Shown here in pieces: positions 24,942 to 35,037 of a stretch of 64,000 nucleotides of DNA (position 1 is the first letter of the stretch; each line of letters opens with the position of its first letter). Both the position numbers and the translations under genes were made by a program. The stretch is from contig NZ_JAAAFX010000014.1 in the NCBI RefSeq assembly GCF_019352895.1, forward strand, positions 186,001 through 250,000, in the 5' to 3' direction. The DNA comes from Variovorax boronicumulans. GTDB taxonomy: Bacteria; Pseudomonadota; Gammaproteobacteria; Burkholderiales; Burkholderiaceae_C. Below the pieces are notes generated by a model. That model ran no database searches. It saw only the letters and a list, made by a program, of their open reading frames with translations, and had not been told where the DNA came from.

Positions 24942-26057
24942 TCAGCGCACGCGCGTGGCCAGCTTGCGGTAGACCGTCGCGCGGCTGATGCCCAGCGTGC
25001 GCGCGGCCTCGGCCACGTTGCCGCGCGCGTCTTCGACCGCCTTGCGGATCAGCGCCGTTTCCACGTCGCGCAGCCGTGCCGGGGCCGCGGGCGCGGTGGC
25101 AGGGCGCATGGGCAGTTCCGGCCAGGCCTGCAGGCGCAGGCCGGACCACAGCGGGATCTCGAGCGGGCCGGCATGGCGGGCGCTGTCCCACAGCAGTCCG
25201 ATCGGCAGGGCGAACAGCGTGTCGGCACCCGGCGCCGCCCCGGCGATGGGGCGCAGCGGGGCGTTCAGCATCTGCCGGGCCGCGGCATTGGCTGCCACCA
25301 CGCGCGCCTCGCCATCGAGCGCGAGCAGGCCTTCGGATTCTTCGCCGCTGGCGCAACCCGGCCAGTTCAGGCGCAGCAGCAACGCGTGGGGCTGCGCGCG
25401 CACCAGCGCGTTCTCGATGCTGCGCGCCGACAGCGCGGCCAGGTGCCGCAGCTCGGGCCGCTCGATCGCCTGCACGCCGGTCAGGTCGAGCATGCCGATG
25501 CAGTCGCCCTGCGGCCCGAACAGCGGGGCGCCCGCGCAGCTGTAGATGCCGGTGTCGTCGAAGAAATGTTCGGCGCGGTGCAGCCAGACCGCGCTGTGCT
25601 CGGCCAGCGCCGCGCCGATGGCGGAGGTGCCGACGGCGCGCTCCGACAGGTCGACGCCCACGCGGGCGATGTCGCGCGCGCGGCGTGCCGCATCGTCGCT
25701 GCCGTCCGGCAGCGCGCCGATCTCGATCACCACGCCCTCGGCATCGGTCAGCAGCGCGAAGTAGCGCGTGTCGGCGATGGCGCGCGACAGCCGCGCGAGC
25801 ACCGGCCGCGCCGCGCCGAGCAGTGCGCGGTGGCGCTCGTCGGCCTCGTGCACGGCAGCGCGCGCGACCGGCTCGAAGTTCAGGCGCTGCTGCGGCCGAT
25901 GGCCGGCCGCCAGGCAGCGCTGCCAGGAGCGCAGCAGCCAGGGCTCGACCGGCGCGGCCAGGGCCACGTCCTCGCCATGGATGCACTGCCGCCGCGCCTG
26001 GGCGATGGCGAGAAGACGGCTGCCGTCGCGGGGCGGCAGGGTGGGCGTGGTGATCAT
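24942..26057 (-). CDS. GAF/Fis-domain transcriptional regulator (AcoR-like, without the AAA+ module)
   Basis: 371 residues. The N-terminal region resembles the AcoR sensory part: RSWQRCLAAGHRP, a GAF-like block TRYFALLTDAEGVVIEIGAL, VGVDLSERAVGTSAIGAAL and HFFDDTGIYSCAGAPLFGPQG. A PAS-like stretch follows (GLLALDGEARVVAANAAARQ). It ends in a Fis-type helix-turn-helix, RDVETALIRKAVEDARGNVAEAARTLGISRATVYRKL (quoted in part: NVAEAARTLGISRATVYRKL). The sigma-54 AAA+ ATPase normally between these parts (GAFTGA, Walker motifs) is absent, so it should act with ordinary sigma-70. Divergent from the cox-like operon, which it likely controls. Confidence 0.85.
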   Translation of the reverse strand: MITTPTLPPRDGSRLLAIAQARRQCIHGEDVALAAPVEPWLLRSWQRCLAAGHRPQQRLNFEPVARAAVHEADERHRALLGAARPVLARLSRAIADTRYFALLTDAEGVVIEIGALPDGSDDAARRARDIARVGVDLSERAVGTSAIGAALAEHSAVWLHRAEHFFDDTGIYSCAGAPLFGPQGDCIGMLDLTGVQAIERPELRHLAALSARSIENALVRAQPHALLLRLNWPGCASGEESEGLLALDGEARVVAANAAARQMLNAPLRPIAGAAPGADTLFALPIGLLWDSARHAGPLEIPLWSGLRLQAWPELPMRPATAPAAPARLRDVETALIRKAVEDARGNVAEAARTLGISRATVYRKLATRVR

Positions 26058-26290
26058 CGTGTGCAGGCGTGGCGTGGGGCTGGAGCTGCGGCAGGGCGGG
26101 GTGTGAACCGTGGCGCACTGTTGCATTTTGAGAATATCGGCGCCGCCCTGCAAGCGGCGAGGGTTTTGCCTAGGGGTAGGCCTCCACCCCGCGCCCAAGA
26201 TGGACTTTGCCCCAGCGGGGCCTGTGAACGCGATCCGCGGAAGCTGCGTGAACAGTTCCCCCCAGCCATCACCTATACGGAGACAGCCAC
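26058..26290. promoter_or_regulatory. Divergent region regulator / cox-like operon
   Basis: 233 bases without a gene. A/T-rich islands at about 26121-26139 (GTTGCATTTTGAGAATATC) may hold promoter elements. An imperfect repeat TGCCTAGGGGTAGGCCT is near 26168-26184. GGAG at 26279-26282 precedes the first operon ATG. No firm operator could be assigned. Confidence 0.35.
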
Positions 26291-26782
26291 ATGCAGGTAT
26301 CTTTCACCGTCAACGGCCGCGCGGCCACGGTCGACGCCCCGCCCAACACCTTCCTCGTGCACGCGATCCGCGAGCACCTGCACCTGACCGGCACCCATGT
26401 GGGCTGCGACACGGCCCAGTGCGGCGCCTGCACCGTGCATGTGAACGGCCGCGCCATCAAGTCCTGCAACGTGCTGGTGGCCCAGGTGGCGGGCGCCGAG
26501 ATCACCACCATCGAGGGCGTGGCCCAGCCCGACGGCACCATGCACCCGATGCAGGCGGCCTTCAAGGAGTGCCACGGCCTGCAGTGCGGCTTCTGCACCC
26601 CGGGCATGGTGATGAGCGCCATCGACCTGTGCACCTACCACCCGAATTCGAGCGAGACCGAGATCCGCGCGCTGCTCGACGGCAACCTGTGCCGCTGTAC
26701 GGGTTACCAGAACATCGTCAAGGCGGTGGTCATGGGGGGACAGAACATGACCGCGGCGGCCACCAAGCCCGTCGCGGCCTGA
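26291..26782 (+). CDS. coxS: CO-dehydrogenase-like (2Fe-2S) small subunit (CoxS family)
   Basis: 163-residue iron-sulfur subunit of a xanthine-oxidase-family hydroxylase. The plant-type [2Fe-2S] motif is GCDTAQCGACTVHVNG with a fourth cysteine at KSCNVL; the second cluster uses QCGFCTPGM and NLCRCTGYQNIV. It passes electrons from the molybdenum centre to FAD. First gene of the S-L-M operon; the order S, L, M differs from the classic coxMSL of carboxydotrophs. Cytoplasmic. Confidence 0.93.
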   Translation: MQVSFTVNGRAATVDAPPNTFLVHAIREHLHLTGTHVGCDTAQCGACTVHVNGRAIKSCNVLVAQVAGAEITTIEGVAQPDGTMHPMQAAFKECHGLQCGFCTPGMVMSAIDLCTYHPNSSETEIRALLDGNLCRCTGYQNIVKAVVMGGQNMTAAATKPVAA

Positions 26783-26792
26783 GGAGCACACC

Positions 26793-29237
26793 ATGGGTGC
26801 ATCCGATTTCGCCAAGCTCCCGCACATCGGCGAGGCGCTCCGCCGCAAGGAGGACTACCGCTTCCTGACCGGTGCCGGCAACTACACCGACGACGTGACC
26901 ATGGCCGCGCAAAGCCATGCGATCTTCGTGCGCTCGCCGCACGCGCACGCCACCATCCGCTCGGTCGACACGGCCGAGGCCCTGAAGATGCCCGGCGTGA
27001 TCGGCATCTTCAGCGGCAAGGACATCGAGGGCAAGATGGGCGGACTGCCCTGCGGCTGGCTGATCCACAACCCCGACGGCACGCCGATGAAGGAGCCGCT
27101 GCACCCGATCCTGGCGATCAAGAAGGTGCGCTACGTGGGCGACCACGTCGCGATGGTGGTGGCCGAGACCGTCGAGCAGGCCAAGAACGCGGCCGAGGCC
27201 GTGGTGGTCGACTACGACGTGCACACCGCGCTGGTCGGCGTGGCCGACGCCGCCAGGAAGCAGAGCGGCGTGACGATCCACGACGAGGCGCCCGACAACC
27301 AGTGCTACAAGTGGACGCTGGGCGACAAGGCCGGCGTCGACGCGGCCTTCGCCAACGCGGCGCACGTGACGAAGCTCGACCTGGTCAACAACCGGCTCAT
27401 CCCCAACCCGATCGAGCCGCGCGTGGCCATCGGCAACTACAGCCGGGCGACCGAGGAGTACGTGCTCTACGTGTCGAACCAGAACCCGCACGTCGAGCGC
27501 CTGCTCATGACGGCCTTCGTGCTGGGCCTGCCCGAGCACAAGGTGCGCGTGATCGCGCCCGACGTGGGCGGCGGCTTCGGCTCCAAGATCTACCTCTACG
27601 CCGAGGACGTGTGCCTGACCTGGGCCGCCAAGCAGCTCAACCGCAGCATCAAGTGGACCGGCGAGCGCTCGGAGTGCTTCCTTTCCGACGCCCACGGCCG
27701 CGACCACGTGAGCCATGCGGAAATGGCGATGGACAAGGACGGCAAGTTCCTCGCGATGCGCGTGCACACCGACGCCAACCTGGGCGCCTACCTGTCGACC
27801 TTCTCCACGGCCATCCCGACCATCCTCTACGCCACGCTGCTGGCCGGCCAGTACGCCACGCCGCAGATCTACGTCGAGGTCGACGCCTGGTTCACCAACA
27901 CCGCGCCGGTCGACGCCTACCGCGGCGCGGGCCGGCCCGAAGCCACCTACCTGGTCGAGCGCCTGGTGTCGCGCTGCGCCTGGGAGCTGAACCTGCCGCA
28001 GGACGAGATCCGGCGCCGCAACTTCATCACCAGCTTCCCCTACCAGACGCCGGTCGCGCTGCAGTACGACACGGGCGACTTCCCCGCCTTGCTCGACCGC
28101 GCGAACGAACTGGCCGAGGTTTCGGGCCTGGCCGCGCGCAAGGCCGAGAGCGAGAAGAAGGGCAAGCTGCGCGGCATCGGGTACAGCAGCTACATCGAGG
28201 CCTGCGGCCTGGCGCCGTCGAACGTGGCGGGCGCGCTCGGTGCGCGCGCCGGCCTGTTCGAAGCCGGCGAGGTGCGGGTGCACCCGACCGGCAGCGTGAC
28301 GGTGTTCACCGGCTCGCACAGCCACGGCCAGGGCCACGAGACCACCTTCGCGCAGCTGGTGGCGGCGCGCCTGGGCATTCCGGTGGAGAACGTCGACATC
28401 GTGCACGGCGACACCGGCCGCGTGCCCTTCGGCATGGGCACCTACGGCTCGCGCTCGCTGTCGGTGGGCGGCACGGCGATCATGAAGGCGCTGGACAAGA
28501 TCGAGACCAAGGCCAAGAAGATCGCGGCGCATTTGATGGAGGCCAGCGACGCCGACATCGAGTTCGCCAACGGCGAATTCACGGTCAAGGGCACCGACAA
28601 GAAGATCCCCTTCGGCCAGGTGGCGCTCACGGCCTACGTGCCGCACAACTACCCGCTCGACAAGCTCGAGCCCGGCCTCAACGAGACCGCCTTCTACGAC
28701 CCGACCAACTTCACCTACCCGGCCGGCACCTACATCTGCGAGGTCGAGATCGACAAGGGCACGGGCGAGGTCACCATCGACCGCTTCACCGCGGTCGACG
28801 ACTTCGGCACCATCATCAACCCGATGATCGTCGAGGGCCAGGTGCATGGCGGCATCGTGCAAGGCATCGGCCAGGCGCTGATGGAGAACTGCGTCTACGA
28901 CAACGAGACCGGCCAGCTGCTCACCGGCAGCTTCATGGACTACGCGATGCCGCGCGCCCAGGACTTCCCCAACTTCAAGCTCGACACGCTGAGCACGCCC
29001 TGCACCCACAACCCGATCGGTTCCAAGGGCTGCGGCGAGGCCGGCGCCATCGGCTCGCCGCCGGCCGTGATCAACGCGGTGCTCGATGCGCTGGCGCCGC
29101 TGGGCGTCAAGGACTTCGACATGCCCGCGTCGCCGCACCGCGTGTGGGAGGCGATGCAGAAGGGCGCCACCACGCCGACCCAGCAGCCGCAGACCCCGTC
29201 GCTCGCCGCGAGCACCCAGGGCCGTCCGCCCGTCTGA
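26793..29237 (+). CDS. coxL: Form II CO-dehydrogenase-like molybdenum hydroxylase large subunit
   Basis: 814 residues; binds molybdopterin cytosine dinucleotide. It opens IGEALRRKEDYRFLTGAGNY as CoxL-type proteins do and has DVGGGFGSKIYLYAEDV and GSHSHGQGHETTFAQLVA (MCD binding). The active-site loop reads AYRGAGR, the form II signature, not the AYXCSFR of true CO dehydrogenase. The catalytic glutamate is in GCGEAGAIGSPPAV. Form II enzymes rarely oxidise CO well and may hydroxylate other small or heterocyclic compounds. SD GAGGAG sits upstream; ten bases follow coxS. Confidence 0.92.
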   Translation: MGASDFAKLPHIGEALRRKEDYRFLTGAGNYTDDVTMAAQSHAIFVRSPHAHATIRSVDTAEALKMPGVIGIFSGKDIEGKMGGLPCGWLIHNPDGTPMKEPLHPILAIKKVRYVGDHVAMVVAETVEQAKNAAEAVVVDYDVHTALVGVADAARKQSGVTIHDEAPDNQCYKWTLGDKAGVDAAFANAAHVTKLDLVNNRLIPNPIEPRVAIGNYSRATEEYVLYVSNQNPHVERLLMTAFVLGLPEHKVRVIAPDVGGGFGSKIYLYAEDVCLTWAAKQLNRSIKWTGERSECFLSDAHGRDHVSHAEMAMDKDGKFLAMRVHTDANLGAYLSTFSTAIPTILYATLLAGQYATPQIYVEVDAWFTNTAPVDAYRGAGRPEATYLVERLVSRCAWELNLPQDEIRRRNFITSFPYQTPVALQYDTGDFPALLDRANELAEVSGLAARKAESEKKGKLRGIGYSSYIEACGLAPSNVAGALGARAGLFEAGEVRVHPTGSVTVFTGSHSHGQGHETTFAQLVAARLGIPVENVDIVHGDTGRVPFGMGTYGSRSLSVGGTAIMKALDKIETKAKKIAAHLMEASDADIEFANGEFTVKGTDKKIPFGQVALTAYVPHNYPLDKLEPGLNETAFYDPTNFTYPAGTYICEVEIDKGTGEVTIDRFTAVDDFGTIINPMIVEGQVHGGIVQGIGQALMENCVYDNETGQLLTGSFMDYAMPRAQDFPNFKLDTLSTPCTHNPIGSKGCGEAGAIGSPPAVINAVLDALAPLGVKDFDMPASPHRVWEAMQKGATTPTQQPQTPSLAASTQGRPPV

Positions 29238-29254
29238 ACCCAGGAGCGACTTCC

Positions 29255-30046
29255 ATGTACCCCTTTACCCTCGAACGTCCGGCCAGCGTGGCCGATGCCG
29301 CCAAGCTCGCCACCGCCGGCGGCAAGCCGCTGGCCGGCGGCCAGACCCTGCTGGCTTCCATGAAGCTGCGCCTCTCCGCGCCCGAACAGCTGGTCGACCT
29401 CAGCGGCATCGCCGCACTCGCCGGCATCAAGAAGGAAGGCGACGCCTTCGTGATCGGCGCCATGGCGCGCCACCTCGACGTGGCGAACCATGCCGACATC
29501 AAGGCGGCCTACCCGGCGCTGGCCGACCTGGCCTCGCGCATCGGCGACCGCCAGGTGCGCGCCATGGGCACCATCGGCGGCTCGGTCGCCAACAACGACC
29601 CGGCGGCCTGCTACCCGAGCGCCGTGCTGGCCTCGGGCGCAACCATCGTCACCGACCAGCGCGAGATCGCGGCCGACGACTTCTTCCAGGGCCTGTTCAC
29701 CACCGCGCTGGCCGAGGGCGAGCTGATCACCGCGATCCGCTTCCCGATCCCCAAGCGCGCGCACTACGAGAAGCTGCGCCAGAAGGCCTCGCATTTCCCG
29801 CTGGTCGGCGTGTTCCTCGCGCAGTACGACGCCGGCGTGCGCGTGGCCATCACGGGCGCGGGCAACGGCGTGTTCCGCCACACCGGGCTGGAGGATGCGT
29901 TGAACCAGAGCTTCACGCCCGAGGCCGTGGCCGCGGTGAAGATCGATGCGAGCGACCTCAACAGCGACCTGCATGCCTCGGCGGCGTACCGGGCGAACCT
30001 GATCAGCGTGCTGACCCAGCGCGCCGTCAAGCAGGCCATCGGCTAG
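29255..30046 (+). CDS. coxM: CO-dehydrogenase-like FAD-binding medium subunit (CoxM family)
   Basis: 263 residues, final subunit of the S-L-M heterotrimer dimer. FAD-binding motifs: AGGQTLLASMKLRLSAPEQL and the TIGGSVANNDPAACYPSAV loop that contacts the cofactor. The C-terminal substrate domain follows (ITAIRFPIPKRAHYEKLRQK). Accepts electrons from the iron-sulfur subunit and delivers them to the membrane quinone pool. GGAG lies 8 bases before the ATG. Confidence 0.93.
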   Translation: MYPFTLERPASVADAAKLATAGGKPLAGGQTLLASMKLRLSAPEQLVDLSGIAALAGIKKEGDAFVIGAMARHLDVANHADIKAAYPALADLASRIGDRQVRAMGTIGGSVANNDPAACYPSAVLASGATIVTDQREIAADDFFQGLFTTALAEGELITAIRFPIPKRAHYEKLRQKASHFPLVGVFLAQYDAGVRVAITGAGNGVFRHTGLEDALNQSFTPEAVAAVKIDASDLNSDLHASAAYRANLISVLTQRAVKQAIG

Positions 30047-30055
30047 TCTTTGGGG

Positions 30056-30979
<924 letters not shown>

Positions 30980-30993
30980 ACGCGCACGCCATC

Positions 30994-32196
30994 ATGGAAC
31001 AGATCGAACAGCTGGGTGACGCACGCCGCGGCAAGATGGCCGGCAACATCGCCGGCTTCGGCCGCGCGCTGCGCCGGGCCGGCGTGCCCACCGATGCGTC
31101 GCGCATCGCGCTCGCCACCGAGGCGGCGGTGCTGGTCGGCGTTGAGGCGCGCGACGACCTCTGCGCCGCGATGGAGGCCGTGATGGTCAGCCGCGAGCAG
31201 GACCGCGGCGTGTTCCGCGAACTGTTCGACGCCTGGTTCCGCGACCCCGAGCTGGCGAACAAGATGCTCGCCCAGATGCTGCCCAGCGCCGAGGGCAAGA
31301 TGGAGCCGTCGAAGCGCCGCCCCCGGGTGCGCGAAGCCCTGGCCGCGCCGCGCGAGGCGGACCGGCCCGCGCAGAGCGAGCGCGAGGTGGACTTCGACGC
31401 GGCCATGACGGCCAGCGACCTGCAGCGCCTGCAGCATGCCGATTTCAACGCGCTGGGCGCGGCCGAATACCGTCTGGTCGAGCGGCTGGCACGCGACATC
31501 GCGCTGCCCGTGCCCACCTTGCCCTCGCGCCGCCTGCGCGTGGTGGCCGGCGGCGGCACGCATGCGCGCATGCACTGGCCCGGCGTGCTGCGCGAGGCGG
31601 CGCGCACGGGCGGCGAAATGCTGCGCCTGCCCCGGCTCGCGCGTCGCGCGCAGCCCTTGCCGCTGCTGGTGCTGATCGACGTGTCGGGCTCGATGGAGCG
31701 CTATGCACGGCTGCTGCTGGCCTTCCTGCACGCGGCCACGCGCCGCGCGGGCCGGCGCGATGTGTTCGCCTTCGGCACGCGCCTGACCGACCTGACGCCG
31801 GCCTTCGCCATCGCCGATGCCGACGCGATGCTGGCCGCGGCCAGCGCCGCCATCGACGATTTCGCCGGCGGCACGCGCCTGGGCGATTCGTTGCACGAAC
31901 TTCGCCGCTCCCATGCGCGGCGGCTCACCGGGCGCCGCACCCTGGTGCTGGTGATCAGCGACGGCCTCGACACCGGCGAGCCGGCGGTGCTGGAGGACGA
32001 ACTGCTCTGGCTCAAGCGGCACGCCCGGCGCGTGCTGTGGCTCAACCCCCTGCTGCGTTTCGAGGGCTATGCCCCCCTTGCGCGCGGTGCGGCCATCCTG
32101 CATCGCCATGCGGACGCGATGCTGGCGGTCCACAATCTCAACGCGCTCGGCCAGCTGGCCACGAGCCTGGCGACGCTGATGCGCGCCGGCCGATAG
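30994..32196 (+). CDS. coxE: von Willebrand factor A domain protein (CoxE-like)
   Basis: 400 residues. The N-terminal helical half (GFGRALRRAGVPTDASRIAL...) is typical of CoxE/YehP proteins. The C-terminal VWA domain has the metal-ion-dependent adhesion site DVSGSME in LPLLVLIDVSGSMERYARLL, followed by FAGGTRLGDSL and LVISDGLDTGEP. It works with the MoxR ATPase in maturation of the molybdenum hydroxylase. The ATG at 30994 begins MEQIEQLGDARRG. Confidence 0.9.
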   Translation: MEQIEQLGDARRGKMAGNIAGFGRALRRAGVPTDASRIALATEAAVLVGVEARDDLCAAMEAVMVSREQDRGVFRELFDAWFRDPELANKMLAQMLPSAEGKMEPSKRRPRVREALAAPREADRPAQSEREVDFDAAMTASDLQRLQHADFNALGAAEYRLVERLARDIALPVPTLPSRRLRVVAGGGTHARMHWPGVLREAARTGGEMLRLPRLARRAQPLPLLVLIDVSGSMERYARLLLAFLHAATRRAGRRDVFAFGTRLTDLTPAFAIADADAMLAAASAAIDDFAGGTRLGDSLHELRRSHARRLTGRRTLVLVISDGLDTGEPAVLEDELLWLKRHARRVLWLNPLLRFEGYAPLARGAAILHRHADAMLAVHNLNALGQLATSLATLMRAGR

Positions 32197-32229
32197 CGGC
32201 GCATCGCCCACGACAGAAGGAAGAACACC

Positions 32230-32790
32230 ATGGAAATGCTCGGCAACCGCCGCCTCGGCGTCACGCAGCAACAGGCGTGGGAAGCGCTCAACGACCCCGA
32301 GACGCTGAAGAAGTGCATCCCGGGCTGCGACAAGTTCGAACTCACCGGCGACAACCAGTACAGCGTCACGGCCGCGGTCAAGGTCGGCCCGGTGTCGGCC
32401 AAGTTCACCGGCAAGGTCACGCTCGCCGACATCGCGCCGCCCGACGGCTACAAGCTCAGTTTCGAAGGGCAGGGCGGCGTGGCCGGTTTCGCCAAGGGCG
32501 CCTCGAGCGTCACGCTCAAGCCGGTGGCCGACGACCCCGGCGCCTGCGAACTCGACTACACGGTGCAGGCCCAGGTCGGCGGCAAGATCGCCCAGCTCGG
32601 CCAGCGCCTGATCGACGGCGCCGCCAAGTCCACCGCCGACGATTTCTTCAAGCGCTTCGATGCCGAGATGCAGCGCCGCTACGGCCCGGCGCCCGCCGAG
32701 GAGGAGGCGGGCGAAGAGAAGAAGGGCGCGGTGGCCGGCTTCATGCAGAAGATCGGCCTGGGCGGCAAGAAGGACGCCGACGCGAGCTGA
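32230..32790 (+). CDS. coxG: CO dehydrogenase subunit G family protein (CoxG, SRPBCC fold)
   Basis: 186 residues. It opens MEMLGNRRLGVTQQQAWEALNDPETLKKCIPGCDKFELTG (quoted in part: VTQQQAWEALNDPETLKKCI), the CoxG consensus of the START/SRPBCC fold. The C-terminal ~40 residues form a charged linker ending in an amphipathic Gly-rich segment (VAGFMQKIGLGGKKDADAS). CoxG is thought to anchor CO dehydrogenase to the membrane or carry menaquinone to it. GAAGGAAG lies before the start. Confidence 0.93.
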   Translation: MEMLGNRRLGVTQQQAWEALNDPETLKKCIPGCDKFELTGDNQYSVTAAVKVGPVSAKFTGKVTLADIAPPDGYKLSFEGQGGVAGFAKGASSVTLKPVADDPGACELDYTVQAQVGGKIAQLGQRLIDGAAKSTADDFFKRFDAEMQRRYGPAPAEEEAGEEKKGAVAGFMQKIGLGGKKDADAS

Positions 32791-32797
32791 CACCGCC

Positions 32798-33817
32798 ATG
32801 GAAAACCTCGACGTCATGGTGCTGCGCACGCTGCGCGACTGGCGCCGCGCCGGCCGGCGCGCGCTGCTCACGACCGTGGTGCGCACCTGGGGCTCGTCGC
32901 CCCGACCGGTGGGCTCGATCATGGCCCTGGCCGAAGACGGCGCGGTGGTCGGTTCGGTCTCGGGCGGCTGCATCGAGGACGACCTGATCGCGCGCTACAG
33001 CCGGCTGCACGGCGCGGCCGAGCCGATGCCGCCCGCCGGTGCGCCGGCGCTGGTCAAGTACGGCATCACGGCCGACGAGGCGCACCGCTTCGGCCTGCCT
33101 TGCGGCGGTACGCTGGAACTGCTGCTCGAGTACGACCCCGACGCCGCCTCGCTCGACACGCTGGTGGCCGCGCTCGAACGCGGGCAGCTGATGCAGCGCA
33201 GCGTGGCGCTGGCCGACGGCGGTGTTCGGCTGGCCGAATCGGCCGCGCCCGACGCCCTGCACGTCGACGACGAGGCCCTCACCAACACCTTCGGCCCCGA
33301 GTACCGCATGCTGCTGATCGGCGCGGGCCAGCTGGCCGAGTACCTGTCGACCATGGCCAAGTTCAGCGGCTTCGCGGTCACGCTGTGCGACCCGCGCGTG
33401 GAATACCGCAGCGCCTGGTCGGTGCCCGGCGTGGCGATCACGACCGAGATGCCCGACGACGCGGTGACAGCCTTCCGGCCCGACCGCCGCAGCTGCGTGG
33501 TGGCGCTCACGCACGATCCCAAGCTCGACGACCTGGCGCTGCTCGAGGCGCTGGTCAGCGACGCTTTCTATGTCGGCGCCATCGGCTCGCGGCGCAATGC
33601 CGAGGCACGGCGCGAGCGCATGGTCGAACACTTCGGCCAGACCGCGGCCTCGCTGGCGCGCCTGCGCGGCCCGATCGGCATCTACATCGGCAGCAAGACG
33701 CCGCCCGAGATCGCGGTGAGCGTGATGGCCGAGATCCTCGCGGTGAAGAACGCGGTCACGCTGCCGCGCGAGACCGAGGTGGCCAACGCCAAGGCCCTGC
33801 AGGAAGAAGCCGGTTGA
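32798..33817 (+). CDS. XdhC/CoxI-family maturation factor
   Basis: 339 residues. N-terminal XdhC domain: ALLTTVVRTWGSSPRPVGSIMALAEDG (quoted partly) with the GSVSGGCIEDDL motif, where the conserved cysteine binds or sulfurates the cofactor. C-terminal Rossmann domain: YRMLLIGAGQLAEYLSTMAK, VVALTHDPKLDDLALLEAL and FYVGAIGSRRNAEARRERM. XdhC proteins bind molybdenum cofactor and help insert the terminal sulfur. It starts 7 bases after coxG. It may be called coxF or coxI in different nomenclatures, so no symbol is given. Confidence 0.9.
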   Translation: MENLDVMVLRTLRDWRRAGRRALLTTVVRTWGSSPRPVGSIMALAEDGAVVGSVSGGCIEDDLIARYSRLHGAAEPMPPAGAPALVKYGITADEAHRFGLPCGGTLELLLEYDPDAASLDTLVAALERGQLMQRSVALADGGVRLAESAAPDALHVDDEALTNTFGPEYRMLLIGAGQLAEYLSTMAKFSGFAVTLCDPRVEYRSAWSVPGVAITTEMPDDAVTAFRPDRRSCVVALTHDPKLDDLALLEALVSDAFYVGAIGSRRNAEARRERMVEHFGQTAASLARLRGPIGIYIGSKTPPEIAVSVMAEILAVKNAVTLPRETEVANAKALQEEAG

Positions 33818-34077
33818 GCGCCCTGGACTGCCGTTCGGATTGCGGTGCCTGCTGCACCGCCCCCTCGATCAGCAGCGCGATCCCCGGCATGCCGAACGGC
33901 AAACCCGCCGGCGTGCGCTGCGTGCAGCTCATGGCCGACCAGCGCTGCGCGATCTTCGGCCAGCCGGAGCGTCCCGCGTGCTGCGGCGGCCTGCAGCCGT
34001 CGCGCGAGATGTGCGGCGATTCGCGCGGCCAGGCGATGATCTGGCTCACCGAGTTGGAGCTGGCCACCGCGCCTTGA
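33814..34077 (+). CDS. YkgJ-family cysteine cluster protein
   Basis: 87 residues; TTG start at 33814 overlapping the previous stop (TTGA), with GGAAG 9 bases upstream; no in-frame ATG precedes the first cysteines. The motif LDCRSDCGACCTAPSI is followed by GVRCVQLMADQRCAIFGQPE, ACCGGLQPSREMCGDS. Eight-cysteine YkgJ proteins probably bind an iron-sulfur or zinc centre; the function is unknown. Coupling to the molybdoenzyme operon hints at a maturation role. Confidence 0.8.
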   Translation: MSALDCRSDCGACCTAPSISSAIPGMPNGKPAGVRCVQLMADQRCAIFGQPERPACCGGLQPSREMCGDSRGQAMIWLTELELATAP

Positions 34078-34085
34078 AATAAACG

Positions 34086-35033
34086 ATGAACATGTCCTCG
34101 ACACCCGTGATCGCCATCCACGGCGGCGCCGGCACCGTGCAGGCCTCGGCCCTCGATGCGGCCGCGGCCGCCGGCTACCACGACGCGCTCCAGGGCATCG
34201 TGCGGGCCGCGCAGAAGCTGTTGCGCGACGGCGGCACCGCGCTCGACGCGGTCTGCCTGGCCGTGGCGCTGCTCGAGGACTGCCCGCTGTTCAATGCCGG
34301 CCATGGCGCGGTGTTCACCGCCGATGCCACGCACGAACTCGATGCGGCGGTGATGGACGGCGCCGATCTGTCGGCCGGGGCGGTGGCCGGCGTGAGCCGG
34401 CTGCGCAACCCGGTGCGCGCGGCCCGTGCGGTGCGCGACGACGGCCAGCACGTGCTGATGGCCGGTGCCGGAGCCGAGACCTTCGCGATCGCGCGCGGCG
34501 TCGCGGCGGTCGACCCTTCGTATTTCTCCACGGCCTTCCGTCGCGAGCAACTGGACCGCGCCCGCGCGACTCGGCGCGTGGTGCTCGACCACGACGGTGC
34601 GCCGCTCGATGAAGACCGCAAGCTGGGCACGGTCGGCGCGGTGGCGCTGGATGTGCACGGCCACCTCGCGGCCGCCACCTCGACCGGCGGCATGACCAAC
34701 AAGCGCGTGGGCCGCATCGGCGATTCGCCGCTGATCGGCGCCGGCACCTATGCTGACGACCGCGGCGCGGCGGTCTCGTGCACCGGCACCGGCGAGGCCT
34801 TCATCCGCATCGCGGCGGCCTACGACGTCAGCGCGCGCATGCGCTATGCGGGCGTGGGCCTGGCCGAAGCGGCCGAAACGGTGGTGCGGCAGAGCCTCAC
34901 CGGCCTGGGCGGCAGCGGCGGCCTGATCGCGCTCGACGCCACGGGCCAGCTGTGCATGCCCTTCAACACCGAGGGCATGTACCGGGCCCATGCGCGCGGC
35001 AGCGAATCGCCGCAGAGCGCGATCCACCGCTAG
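34086..35033 (+). CDS. Isoaspartyl peptidase / L-asparaginase (Ntn-hydrolase)
   Basis: 315 residues. The N-terminus AIHGGAGTV and the region TGTVGAVALD-type (here KLGTVGAVALDVHGHLAAAT), where autoproteolysis frees the nucleophilic threonine, define the plant-type asparaginase/IaaA family. STGGMTNKRVGRIGDSPLIGAGTYADD (read in parts) supports it. The proenzyme splits into alpha and beta subunits; the enzyme removes beta-aspartyl residues and hydrolyses asparagine. It starts 8 bases after the YkgJ-like gene and is probably the last gene of the long plus-strand run. Ends 4 bases before the convergent binding-protein stop. Confidence 0.92.
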   Translation: MNMSSTPVIAIHGGAGTVQASALDAAAAAGYHDALQGIVRAAQKLLRDGGTALDAVCLAVALLEDCPLFNAGHGAVFTADATHELDAAVMDGADLSAGAVAGVSRLRNPVRAARAVRDDGQHVLMAGAGAETFAIARGVAAVDPSYFSTAFRREQLDRARATRRVVLDHDGAPLDEDRKLGTVGAVALDVHGHLAAATSTGGMTNKRVGRIGDSPLIGAGTYADDRGAAVSCTGTGEAFIRIAAAYDVSARMRYAGVGLAEAAETVVRQSLTGLGGSGGLIALDATGQLCMPFNTEGMYRAHARGSESPQSAIHR

Positions 35034-35037
35034 CGCA

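Noticed and set aside
26730..29138. 802-codon minus-strand frame opposite coxL
   Set aside because: Antisense shadow; the plus-strand coxL frame contains the active-site motifs.
26793..29237. Genuine aerobic CO dehydrogenase
   Set aside because: Active-site loop is AYRGAGR, not the copper-binding AYXCSFR form; CO oxidation is therefore not claimed.
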